A DNA stretch of 64,000 nt, taken from NCBI GenBank assembly GCA_023227835.1, contig JALOCI010000009.1, forward strand, positions 14,293 to 78,292. The letters run 5' to 3'. The notes under the pieces were generated by a model. That model worked only from the letters and a program-made list of their open reading frames with translations, searched no databases and was not told the origin of the DNA. Positions 42,747 through 50,142 of this stretch are shown one piece after another. Origin of the DNA: Bacteroidales bacterium (GTDB lineage Bacteria; Bacteroidota; Bacteroidia; Bacteroidales; UBA932). Both the position numbers and the translations under genes were made by a program. How positions within the stretch are numbered: position 1 is the first letter of the stretch; every line of letters begins with the position of its first letter.

Positions 42747-44708
42747 ATGAGACGATTCTTTCTCTCTGTAATTGCGATTTTCTCTTTCGCCCTTGCATCT
42801 GCACAAATCACGACTACCACATGGAGCTACGAACAGAGAGACAACGGTGATGGCACTGTCGATCTTATTCTAAAGGCCGAAATAATATCACCATGGTATA
42901 TCTACAGCAGCGACTCTGTTCAGAAAGGGCCCCTGCCCACCACTCTTGAATTAAAGGGAATAAACGGATATGAAGCCATCGGGTCTCTCAGGGACGAGGG
43001 TGAAGCAGTTATAAAACATGACAAGGCTTTCAACACAGACGTAAAGGTTTTTCACAATAATGCAACCTTCATTCAGACAATAAAAAAACTTACCGACTCG
43101 ACCATCAGAGTTGAAGGTGTTCTTTCCTGGCAAACATGTAACGGAGGTGAATGCCTCATGGATGAAACCGATGTAACATTTGAGATAAAGGGGCTGGAGG
43201 CGGCATCGTCTGCTCCGAAAGCAAAAAGAAGCGAGAGTCTTTTTATGTTTTTGCTTTTAGCTTTTGCTGCCGGGTTAGGGGGTGTTTTTACCCCTTGTGT
43301 ATTTCCAATGATTCCTATGACTGTCGGTTTTTTTATCAGCGACTCCGGTAACCGCAGGCAAGGGATTATGAAAGGTTTGATATTCGGCCTTTCCGTTACA
43401 TTAATTTATACTCTGGCCGGTATTCTGGTTGCCCTCTTTAAAAGCACTGATGCCACAGACACTCTCGGTTCACACTGGATTCCCAATGCAATCTTCGGAG
43501 TTCTCTTCATTGTCTTTGCAATATCATTCCTCGGGGCTTTTGAGATCACTCTGCCCGGCGGTCTTGCCAACAAAGCGGATTCAAAAGCAGACAAGGGTGG
43601 CCTGATAGCCTCATTCTTTGTAGCTCTTGCTATGGTAATAGTCTCATTCTCCTGCACAGGCCCTTTTGTCGGATCTATTCTGGCTGCTGCTGTTTCCGGA
43701 GGGGTTGCCGTAAAACCGGTACTTGGAATGTTGGTTTTCGGACTGGCTTTTTCATTACCATTTGTAATTTTTTCATTTTTCCCCGCTTTAATGAAAAAAA
43801 TGCCGAAATCCGGCGGTTGGCTTAATATGGTAAAAGTTATATTTGCCTTCATCCTGCTTGCATTCAGCATGAAATACCTCTCAGCAGTAGATGTGTGGTT
43901 CGGCTGGGGAATTATCTCAAGGCCACTGGTTATAGCTGTCTGGATAGCGATTTCAATTTGTCTCGGCCTTTATCTTCTCAGAAAAATCAGGACTCCTCAT
44001 GATGCCCCTGTTTCAGAAATCGGAGCAGGAAGAGTGATTTTTGCAATTGTATCGTTCTCTTTTGCAATATTTCTTATTCCCGGTTTATTCGGTGCACCTC
44101 TCTCCCGTTTTTCAGCTCTCCTGCCTCCGGCTTCAGAGACAACATACACTATTTTCAACAATGCTTCTGCTCCCAAACCTGAACAACCAGGCTCTTTTCA
44201 GCCCGCAAATACTCAAAGCAGTTCCTGTGCCCCCATTAAGTATGCAGATCCGAAGCACGCTGCGCCTTATGGTCTCGAGGCATATTACGACATCTCTCAA
44301 GCAGTGGAGTGCTCAAAATCGCTAAAAAAACCGGTTCTTCTTGCATTCAAATCAACCACCTGCAGCGGGTGCAAGCTTATGGAGGCGAATGTCTGGAGTG
44401 ACGCCGGTGTTCAGGAGATATTAAGAAATCAAGTTGTTCTTGCAACTTTATATGTTGATGACAAAACTCTGCTCCCTGAAATTGAGCAGATTGTATCTAC
44501 CCTTGACGGAAAGATAAAAAATACTCTGGGCAGGAAAAACAGGGACTATCAGATTTCCCGTTTCGGAGTTGCTTCACAACCTTACTATGTTTTGATTGAC
44601 CAAAATGAGGTCTCTCTTGCAGAGCCTGTAGGAGAGTGTTCAAAGGATGAATTTTTGAAATTCCTGAAAAAGGGAATTCAAAAATTCACCTCTCAACCTG
44701 TCAGATAG
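42747..44708 (+). CDS. dsbD: Thiol:disulfide interchange protein DsbD
   Basis: DsbD moves reducing power from cytoplasmic thioredoxin across the inner membrane to periplasmic partners. From ATG 42747 it has 653 residues: signal peptide (MRRFFLSVIAIFSFALASA), an N-terminal immunoglobulin-like domain with Cys pair (TCNGGEC), an eight-helix CcdA-like membrane part with functional cysteines in GVFTPCVFPM and SFSCTGPFVG, and a C-terminal thioredoxin domain with Cys539-Cys542 (TTCSGCKLME). The start upstream at 42693 would precede the signal peptide, so it is not used. A -7 box, TAATTTTG, is at 42715-42722. Its last 8 bases overlap the convergent nitroreductase gene. Confidence 0.95.
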   Translation: MRRFFLSVIAIFSFALASAQITTTTWSYEQRDNGDGTVDLILKAEIISPWYIYSSDSVQKGPLPTTLELKGINGYEAIGSLRDEGEAVIKHDKAFNTDVKVFHNNATFIQTIKKLTDSTIRVEGVLSWQTCNGGECLMDETDVTFEIKGLEAASSAPKAKRSESLFMFLLLAFAAGLGGVFTPCVFPMIPMTVGFFISDSGNRRQGIMKGLIFGLSVTLIYTLAGILVALFKSTDATDTLGSHWIPNAIFGVLFIVFAISFLGAFEITLPGGLANKADSKADKGGLIASFFVALAMVIVSFSCTGPFVGSILAAAVSGGVAVKPVLGMLVFGLAFSLPFVIFSFFPALMKKMPKSGGWLNMVKVIFAFILLAFSMKYLSAVDVWFGWGIISRPLVIAVWIAISICLGLYLLRKIRTPHDAPVSEIGAGRVIFAIVSFSFAIFLIPGLFGAPLSRFSALLPPASETTYTIFNNASAPKPEQPGSFQPANTQSSSCAPIKYADPKHAAPYGLEAYYDISQAVECSKSLKKPVLLAFKSTTCSGCKLMEANVWSDAGVQEILRNQVVLATLYVDDKTLLPEIEQIVSTLDGKIKNTLGRKNRDYQISRFGVASQPYYVLIDQNEVSLAEPVGECSKDEFLKFLKKGIQKFTSQPVR

Positions 44709-45330
44709 TCTCAAAAAGCTCTTCTATCGGTTTCCTGACCTTTTTCAAGAACTGGTTTGCATCCTCTTCTGACCTGTAACCTACTGCACCTATACAGGCA
44801 GATGTCAGGTTCTTCTCTTTCAATCCCAATATCTCGTCAAACTTCTCCTTATCGAATCCTTCCATCGGACAGATATCAATTTTTTGCTCAGCCGCTGCTG
44901 AAATCAGAGCACCCAATCCGATATAGGCCTGCTTTGCTGTCCAGTTCGAGAGCTGAACCTTAGAAAGTGAAGATATCACTCCATTAATCATGTTCTTATA
45001 ATTTTCAGACTTTTCAACGGGATAATTATTGATTTCCGCTCCCAATTTCAGGAATTCATCTACTTTTTCCGGACCGTACTCTGTAAAATTAACGAAGATG
45101 AAGAGCTGAGAAGCCTCTGTAATGGCAGGTTGCCCGTAAGCCGCCTCGCTCAGTCTTTTTCTTATCTCACTATCCTCCACAATCAACACTTTGTATGGTT
45201 GAAGTCCGTAAGAGGAAGGAATATAGTTAACCGCCTGCTTAAGATACTCTATCTGATCCTTATTTAGTTTCTTATTGACATCAAAACGCTTTGTGGCGTA
45301 GCGCCACTTTAATCCCTCTACAATATTCAT
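44701..45330 (-). CDS. NAD(P)H-dependent nitroreductase family oxidoreductase
   Basis: A 209-residue flavoprotein with the nitroreductase fold. The FMN-binding start is WRYATKRFDVNKKL, followed by VNYIPSSYGLQPYKVLIVED, IGLGALISAAAEQKIDICPMEGFD, and the C-terminal SACIGAVGYRSEEDA. It lies convergent with dsbD, overlapping by 8 bases. Such enzymes reduce nitro compounds, quinones or related electrophiles; the physiological substrate is unknown. Two perfect palindromes in its upstream gap (45362-45378 and 45404-45419) are likely regulator binding sites. Confidence 0.9.
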   Translation of the reverse strand: MNIVEGLKWRYATKRFDVNKKLNKDQIEYLKQAVNYIPSSYGLQPYKVLIVEDSEIRKRLSEAAYGQPAITEASQLFIFVNFTEYGPEKVDEFLKLGAEINNYPVEKSENYKNMINGVISSLSKVQLSNWTAKQAYIGLGALISAAAEQKIDICPMEGFDKEKFDEILGLKEKNLTSACIGAVGYRSEEDANQFLKKVRKPIEELFETI

Positions 45331-45361
45331 TTAAAATAAAATTAGTTATTTATTAAAAGAT

Positions 45362-45378
45362 AGTTATATCATATAACT
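45362..45378. promoter_or_regulatory. Perfect 17-bp palindrome upstream of the nitroreductase gene
   Basis: AGTTATATCATATAACT, arms of 8 bases around a central C, lies about 32 bases before the nitroreductase start. Its size and symmetry fit a TetR- or MarR-type operator, and it sits where a promoter would be expected. No such regulator gene is adjacent. Confidence 0.55.
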
Positions 45379-45403
45379 CCTTCTAACTAGAATAACATAG
45401 TTC

Positions 45404-45419
45404 CTGAACATTTGTTCAG
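45404..45419. promoter_or_regulatory. Perfect inverted repeat right after folK
   Basis: CTGAACATTTGTTCAG has 7-base arms around TT and begins 3 bases past the folK stop. There is no T-run after it in the folK direction, so it is a weak terminator and may be a second operator in the nitroreductase upstream region. Confidence 0.45.
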
Positions 45420-45422
45420 AGG

Positions 45423-45914
45423 TTAAAACCACAATCGTACATCCGATTTATCGGAACAACTTTTTAAAAGCTCTTTTACACTTTTGCCGAAACCCGGGAA
45501 ATAATAATCAGGGACAATATCCGCGAGTGGTTCAAGTACAAATTTTCTTAAATGTGCTCTAGGGTGAGGTATTTTCAATCTCTCTTCATCCACAATAGAA
45601 TCGCCGAACAGGATAATGTCAATATCAATCTCCCTGGAATCATATCCGACGGATTCCGGATCTCTTTTCCTGCCCAGATCACTCTCTATTTCCATCAGTT
45701 TATCAAGGAATTCAAGTGGAGGCAAATCTGTCTTAACAGATACTGCCATGTTTAGAAACCAAGTATTTGAATCAAACCCCCATGGTTCACTCTCAAAAAT
45801 GTGAGATACCACAGGCGTTTGTAGAGAGATCCGGTCAATTCTGTCTAAAGCGAGATTAAGATAATTTAACCTGTCACCCTTGTTACTACCCAGTAATAGT
45901 AAAACCTCGCTCAT
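45423..45914 (-). CDS. folK: Hydroxymethyl-dihydropterin pyrophosphokinase
   Basis: FolK transfers pyrophosphate from ATP to hydroxymethyl-dihydropterin in folate synthesis. From ATG 45914 the protein has 163 residues, with MSEVLLLLGSNKGDRLNYLN at the start, the substrate loop FDSNTWFLNMAVSVKT, and the ATP/metal signature RKRDPESVGYDSREIDIDII followed by IPHPRAHLRKFVL. The longer frame from 45950 lacks family likeness. It directly follows the DUF59 gene and appears to be the last gene of the suf-linked operon. Confidence 0.95.
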   Translation of the reverse strand: MSEVLLLLGSNKGDRLNYLNLALDRIDRISLQTPVVSHIFESEPWGFDSNTWFLNMAVSVKTDLPPLEFLDKLMEIESDLGRKRDPESVGYDSREIDIDIILFGDSIVDEERLKIPHPRAHLRKFVLEPLADIVPDYYFPGFGKSVKELLKSCSDKSDVRLWF

Positions 45915-45915
45915 C

Positions 45916-46227
45916 CTACAAAAAGCCCAGTTCAAGCAAAGCCTCTTCACTCATCCTGCTTTTGTCCCATGGCGGATCAAATACCAGTTCAATAGCAACG
46001 TCAGAAATATTTGGGACATCTGACACAGCATCATGTACATCCTGAAGCAACTCATCAACCATAGGACAATTTGGTGCTGTCAGAGTCATTTTTATATGGG
46101 CTTTTTTATTCTCATCCACCTTTATCTCATATACAAGACCAAGATCATATATGTTAACAGGTATTTCCGGATCATATACCTGTTTGAGAGCAAGAACAAT
46201 ATTTTTTTCTACTGTAACATCTGCCAT
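45916..46227 (-). CDS. DUF59/MIP18-family Fe-S assembly factor (SufT-like)
   Basis: A 103-residue protein with LKQVYDPEIPVNIYDLGLVYEI, the DUF59 hallmark with conserved DPE and DLGLV, and TAPNCPMVDELLQDV carrying the conserved cysteine. DUF59 proteins (SufT, PaaD, MIP18) assist late steps of Fe-S cluster delivery. It lies between sufE and folK, 7 bases after sufE and 1 base before folK, in keeping with Fe-S assembly. The exact client proteins are unknown. Confidence 0.93.
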   Translation of the reverse strand: MADVTVEKNIVLALKQVYDPEIPVNIYDLGLVYEIKVDENKKAHIKMTLTAPNCPMVDELLQDVHDAVSDVPNISDVAIELVFDPPWDKSRMSEEALLELGFL

Positions 46228-46234
46228 AACTCAA

Positions 46235-46654
46235 TTATTTATTGGCTGAAAAAGCCAGTGCATAGAATTTTATCTGTTTAATCATTGATACCAGACCATT
46301 TGACCTTGTCGGAGACAGATTGTCCTGTAACCCGATTTCCTTAATAAATCCAAGATCGGCATCAATTATCTCCTGCGGGGCTCTTCCCGAGAAGACTCTA
46401 ATTAACAAAGAGATAATCCCTTTAGTTATAATAGCATCACTATCCGCTGTAAAATATATTTTCCCGTCTTTGTAATCGGCAGCAAGCCACACCTTTGACT
46501 GGCAACCCTTAATTAAATTAGTCTCGGATTTGCTGCTCTCCTTTATTATCGGCAATGATTTACCCAACTCAATCAGATACTCATACTTGTCCAACCAGTC
46601 AGTAAAAATTGAAAATTCCTCTATTATTTGATTTTCCGCCTCTTTAATAGTCAT
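46235..46654 (-). CDS. sufE: Cysteine desulfuration protein SufE
   Basis: SufE takes the persulfide sulfur from SufS and passes it to the SufBCD scaffold. The 139-residue protein has the catalytic Cys51 in the conserved IKGCQSKVW motif, preceded by YEYLIELGKSLP, and the C-terminal SPTRSNGLVSMIKQIK that is characteristic of the family. It is transcribed with sufS, 11 bases downstream. sufBCD are not in this window. Confidence 0.95.
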   Translation of the reverse strand: MTIKEAENQIIEEFSIFTDWLDKYEYLIELGKSLPIIKESSKSETNLIKGCQSKVWLAADYKDGKIYFTADSDAIITKGIISLLIRVFSGRAPQEIIDADLGFIKEIGLQDNLSPTRSNGLVSMIKQIKFYALAFSANK

Positions 46655-46665
46655 TGTGCTAGTAA

Positions 46666-47895
46666 TTATGATAACATTTTAAGAACTCTTTTCAACGAAT
46701 TTACAAAGTAATCTATCTCCTCCACAGTATTATAAACTGACAACGATGCACGCAACATACCCGATACCCCGAAATGTGACATCAACGGTTCTGCACACAT
46801 CATCCCGGAACGTAGGGCAATCCCCATTTTGTCCATAAGCATAGCTACATCCGTAGGATGGACATTTCCGACATTGAAAGAGAAGAGAGAGATTTTTCTG
46901 TCAGATACTCCATATAATTTAAGTTTATCAACTGAAGCAAGCCCCTCAAGCATTCTTGCGACCAATATCTCCTCGTGTTCCTTTATAAAATTTTTATCAA
47001 TTTTTGCTAAAAAGCCTATTGCTTCACCAAGCCCCGCCGCTCCTATAAAATTTGGGGTTCCTGCCTCAAATTTCAAAGGCAGGTCGGCGTATGTAGTCTT
47101 CTTAAAGGTAACTGTTCCGACCATATCTCCGCCACCCATCCATGGAGGCATTTTTTGTAAAAAAACCTTTTTTCCGTAAAGCACGCCAATTCCTGTCGGA
47201 CCGTAAAGCTTATGACCGGAGAATACATAGAATTCACAGTCAAGCTTTTTTACATCAACACTTGAATGAATGATTCCTTGTGCTCCATCTATCATCACCG
47301 GAACGCCAAACCTGTGGCAGGCTTCAATTAGCTCCTCAATGGGATTAACTACTCCAAGGACATTCGAAATATGTGCAACTGAGGCTATTTTAACTTTTCC
47401 GTCTGAAAGTAAAGAATCGAGAAGTTCCATCTTCCAACATCCGTTTTCATCTACCGGAAGCACTCTGAGCTTTGCTCCGTGGCGTTCACAGGCCATTTGC
47501 CACGGTACAATATTCGAGTGATGCTCCCCCTCCGTCAGAAGTACCGCTTCTCCCTTTTTCAGAAAAGCCTGAGAAAAAGAATTTGCTACCAGATTAATAG
47601 AAGCTGTCGTTCCGGATGTAAAGACTATTTCCTCTCTAGAATCTGCATTGATAAAATTCCTCACACTCTCCCGGGCTCCCTCATAAAGTTCTGTTGTTCT
47701 TGCACTAAGTTCATGAACGGCTCTGTGAATATTGCCATTTATACCGGAGTTCATCTTATTAACCAACTCTATGACACAATCCGGTTTCTGGGCTGTTGCC
47801 CCATTGTCAAAATAGACAAGCGGTTTACCATTTACACTTTGGCTAAGCGCCGGAAAATGATGCCTTATGTCAGAAATATCTTTTATCAACTCCAT
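46666..47895 (-). CDS. sufS: Cysteine desulfurase SufS
   Basis: SufS takes sulfur from L-cysteine for Fe-S clusters, using PLP. From ATG 47895 the protein has 409 residues: N-terminal LVYFDNGATAQKPDCVIELV, PLP lysine Lys229 in YVFSGHKLYGPTGIG, and the catalytic Cys in LRSGMMCAEPLM. This class II Cys loop fits SufS partnered by SufE. The longer frame from 47964 has no family likeness. A -7 box, TATTTTTG, lies at 47918-47911 on the minus strand, 15 bases before the start. Confidence 0.96.
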   Translation of the reverse strand: MELIKDISDIRHHFPALSQSVNGKPLVYFDNGATAQKPDCVIELVNKMNSGINGNIHRAVHELSARTTELYEGARESVRNFINADSREEIVFTSGTTASINLVANSFSQAFLKKGEAVLLTEGEHHSNIVPWQMACERHGAKLRVLPVDENGCWKMELLDSLLSDGKVKIASVAHISNVLGVVNPIEELIEACHRFGVPVMIDGAQGIIHSSVDVKKLDCEFYVFSGHKLYGPTGIGVLYGKKVFLQKMPPWMGGGDMVGTVTFKKTTYADLPLKFEAGTPNFIGAAGLGEAIGFLAKIDKNFIKEHEEILVARMLEGLASVDKLKLYGVSDRKISLFSFNVGNVHPTDVAMLMDKMGIALRSGMMCAEPLMSHFGVSGMLRASLSVYNTVEEIDYFVNSLKRVLKMLS

Positions 47896-47952
47896 ATCTC
47901 TCTTTTGTTGCAAAAATAGTAAACAATGTTTCGATATCTGTTTTAAAAAACA

Positions 47953-47960
47953 TATTTTTG
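47953..47960 (+). promoter_or_regulatory. ruvA: -7 promoter element of ruvA
   Basis: TATTTTTG is an exact TAnnTTTG match, 25 bases before the ruvA start. The sufS promoter -7 box lies on the opposite strand at 47918-47911, so the two genes share a divergent promoter region. Confidence 0.55.
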
Positions 47961-47985
47961 TCATAATTGTTTATTTAAAAAGAGA

Positions 47986-48576
47986 ATGTACGACTATATA
48001 AAGGGCACTATTGTAGAACTGAATCCTACGGAGACAGTTCTGGAAAACAGCAATATCGGATACCATATCCTGATTTCCCTCCAGACATATTCTCATTTAT
48101 CACCGGGCACCGATGCTAAATTATTCCTGTACCACCACCTCCGGGAGGATTCCGAATTACTTTACGGTTTTTCTGATAAAGAGGAGAGGCATCTCTTCAC
48201 CCTGTTGATTGATGTCAATGGCGTCGGCCCTAATACGGCAAGGATGATGCTCTCCTCACTATCAACAGAAGAGCTGAGGAATGCCATTATCGGCGGAGAC
48301 ATAAACAGGATAAAGGGTGTCAAAGGAATAGGTTTGAAAACTGCTCAACGGATTATCATTGACCTTAAAGATAAGATTGTCAAAGGAGCCCCATCAGGAC
48401 AAACCGGTACTTTCACCCTTGGCACAAACTCGCAGATAAGAGAGGAGGCTTCAAGCGCCCTCATTCTGCTGGGCTTCTCAAAGCCAAATGTTGAGAAGGT
48501 TCTTGATTCTATTTTGAAAGAAAAACCGGACAATAAACTAGAGACTCTTATTAAAGAGGCATTAAAAAGACTCTAA
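47986..48576 (+). CDS. ruvA: Holliday junction helicase subunit RuvA
   Basis: RuvA binds Holliday junctions and loads RuvB for branch migration. The 196-residue protein begins MYDYIKGTIVELNPTETVLE (OB fold), has two helix-hairpin-helix motifs (FTLLIDVNGVGPNTARMMLS and IKGVKGIGLKTAQRIIIDLK) and a C-terminal domain III (EASSALILLGFSKPNVEKVL). It has its own promoter and is divergent from sufS. Confidence 0.96.
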   Translation: MYDYIKGTIVELNPTETVLENSNIGYHILISLQTYSHLSPGTDAKLFLYHHLREDSELLYGFSDKEERHLFTLLIDVNGVGPNTARMMLSSLSTEELRNAIIGGDINRIKGVKGIGLKTAQRIIIDLKDKIVKGAPSGQTGTFTLGTNSQIREEASSALILLGFSKPNVEKVLDSILKEKPDNKLETLIKEALKRL

Positions 48577-48590
48577 TCTGTTTTTTTTAG

Positions 48591-48598
48591 TACATTTG
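48591..48598 (+). promoter_or_regulatory. gcvH: -7 promoter element of gcvH
   Basis: TACATTTG is an exact TAnnTTTG match 29 bases before the gcvH start codon, in the 51-base gap after ruvA. Confidence 0.55.
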
Positions 48599-48627
48599 CC
48601 AAAATATTAAAACTTTTAGACACAATC

Positions 48628-49002
48628 ATGAATATTCCTGCAAATCTAAAGTACAGCAACGACCACGAGTGGGTTAAAGTTGAAGGCAACATTGCAACGG
48701 TAGGTATTACCGATTTCGCTCAAGGTCAATTGGGAGACATTGTTTTCGTAGATATCCAGACTGAGGGTGAGACTCTTGCTTCCGGTGAAGTCTTCGGAGC
48801 TATCGAGGCCGTTAAGACTGTAGCTGATGCACTTATGCCTGTTTCAGGCAAGATAGTCGAAGTAAATCCTAATCTCGAAAACGCTCCTGAATCTGTTAAT
48901 ACAGATCCTTACGGAGATGGTTGGATGATTAGAATAGAGATGTCAGACCCGTCAGAAGCAGAGGCTCTTCTTGACGCAGAAGCTTACAAAGCTATTTTGT
49001 AA
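48628..49002 (+). CDS. gcvH: Glycine cleavage system H protein
   Basis: GcvH carries the aminomethyl group on a lipoyl arm between the glycine cleavage enzymes. The 124-residue protein has the lipoyl lysine Lys63 in AIEAVKTVADA and the family signature ITDFAQGQLGDIVFVDIQ, with the C-terminal DPYGDGWMIRIE. It is monocistronic here, with its own promoter and a strong terminator. The other gcv genes are not in this window. Confidence 0.96.
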   Translation: MNIPANLKYSNDHEWVKVEGNIATVGITDFAQGQLGDIVFVDIQTEGETLASGEVFGAIEAVKTVADALMPVSGKIVEVNPNLENAPESVNTDPYGDGWMIRIEMSDPSEAEALLDAEAYKAIL

Positions 49003-49023
49003 TCCGGTTTAATTAAGAATACT

Positions 49024-49053
49024 AACCCGCAGATAATTCACTGCGGGTTTTTT
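49024..49053 (+). terminator. Terminator after gcvH
   Basis: Stem AACCCGCAG/CTGCGGGTT with an 8-base loop, followed by TTTT. It begins 22 bases past the gcvH stop codon. Confidence 0.92.
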
Positions 49054-49097
49054 ATTATATTTACACCAATAAAAATCTAAGCTTTGACCCGGAGGAG

Positions 49098-50138
49098 ATG
49101 ATGTTACACAGTTTTGGAAGTGATAATCATTCAGGAGTAGCTCCTGAAATTATGGATGCAATTATAAATGCCAACAAAGATTTTGCAGAAGCGTACGGAG
49201 AAGATGAGACCACAAAACAAGCCATTTGTCTTTTTAAAAAGATTTTAGGTGAGACCGCTGAATCTTTTTTTGTTTTTAACGGAACCGGTGCAAATGTAGT
49301 TGCTCTGAAGACTCTTACACAAACACACAATTCCATCCTTTGCCCTGATACGGCCCATATCAATGTTGATGAGTGCGGCGCTCCTGAAAAAGCCACCGGG
49401 TGTAAACTTATCCCGCTAAAATCTAAAGATGGTAAAGTAACTCCGGAAGAGGTGAGAAAAGAGTTGAAGAATTTCGGGTTTCAACACCATTCCCAAGTCA
49501 AAGTACTGTCAATATCACAACCTACAGAATTAGGGACACTCTACACACCTCAGGAGATAAAAGATCTTGCTGATCTGATGCATGAATACAACTGCTATCT
49601 GCATGTGGACGGGTCAAGAATTTCAAATGCCTCGGCAGCTCTGGGCTTACCAATAAAAAATTTCACGGCAGATATTGGCGTTGATGCTCTCTCTTTCGGA
49701 GGAACTAAAAATGGGCTTTTAATCGGAGAGGCAGTTGTTTTTTTCAAAAAAGAGCTTTCAGAAGATTTCTTGTACATCAGGAAACAAAGTACACAGCTCT
49801 TTTCAAAAAACCGCTTCATAGCCGCACAGTTTATCGCCTATCTTAATGATGGTCTCAACATCAGACTTGCAGACCGGTCAAACAAAATGGCAAAATACCT
49901 GGAATCAAGGTTAAAAGAGATTAGTGAAATAAAGATAAGCCGCCCTGTTGAAACGAATGCCGTCTTTGCAATTATACCTGAATACATGTGCGAAGAATTA
50001 CTAAAAAAGCATCTCTTTTATATTTGGGATGAAACCACCAATGAAGTTCGCTGGATGTGCTCATTCAACACGACAAAGGAGGAGATTGACATATTTGTAA
50101 ATGATATTATTAAAATAGCAACAGCAACTAAAATATAA
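49098..50138 (+). CDS. Low-specificity threonine aldolase-type PLP enzyme
   Basis: A 346-residue PLP enzyme of the beta-eliminating lyase/threonine aldolase group. It starts MMLHSFGSDNHSGVAPEIMD, with FFVFNGTGANVVALKTL, HVDGSRISNAS (phosphate and Asp site), and the PLP lysine in LSFGGTKNGLLIGEA. It would split L-threonine or L-allo-threonine to glycine and acetaldehyde, placing it logically beside the gcvH gene. GGAGGAG lies right before the two consecutive ATGs; the second ATG (49101) has a better spacing to this Shine-Dalgarno-like sequence, which is rare in this phylum. Confidence 0.9.
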   Translation: MMLHSFGSDNHSGVAPEIMDAIINANKDFAEAYGEDETTKQAICLFKKILGETAESFFVFNGTGANVVALKTLTQTHNSILCPDTAHINVDECGAPEKATGCKLIPLKSKDGKVTPEEVRKELKNFGFQHHSQVKVLSISQPTELGTLYTPQEIKDLADLMHEYNCYLHVDGSRISNASAALGLPIKNFTADIGVDALSFGGTKNGLLIGEAVVFFKKELSEDFLYIRKQSTQLFSKNRFIAAQFIAYLNDGLNIRLADRSNKMAKYLESRLKEISEIKISRPVETNAVFAIIPEYMCEELLKKHLFYIWDETTNEVRWMCSFNTTKEEIDIFVNDIIKIATATKI

Positions 50139-50142
50139 AGAT

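Noticed and set aside
43406..43870. 154-codon open frame on the minus strand within dsbD
   Set aside because: It lies fully inside the membrane part of dsbD, whose reading is certain; the shadow protein has no recognisable fold.
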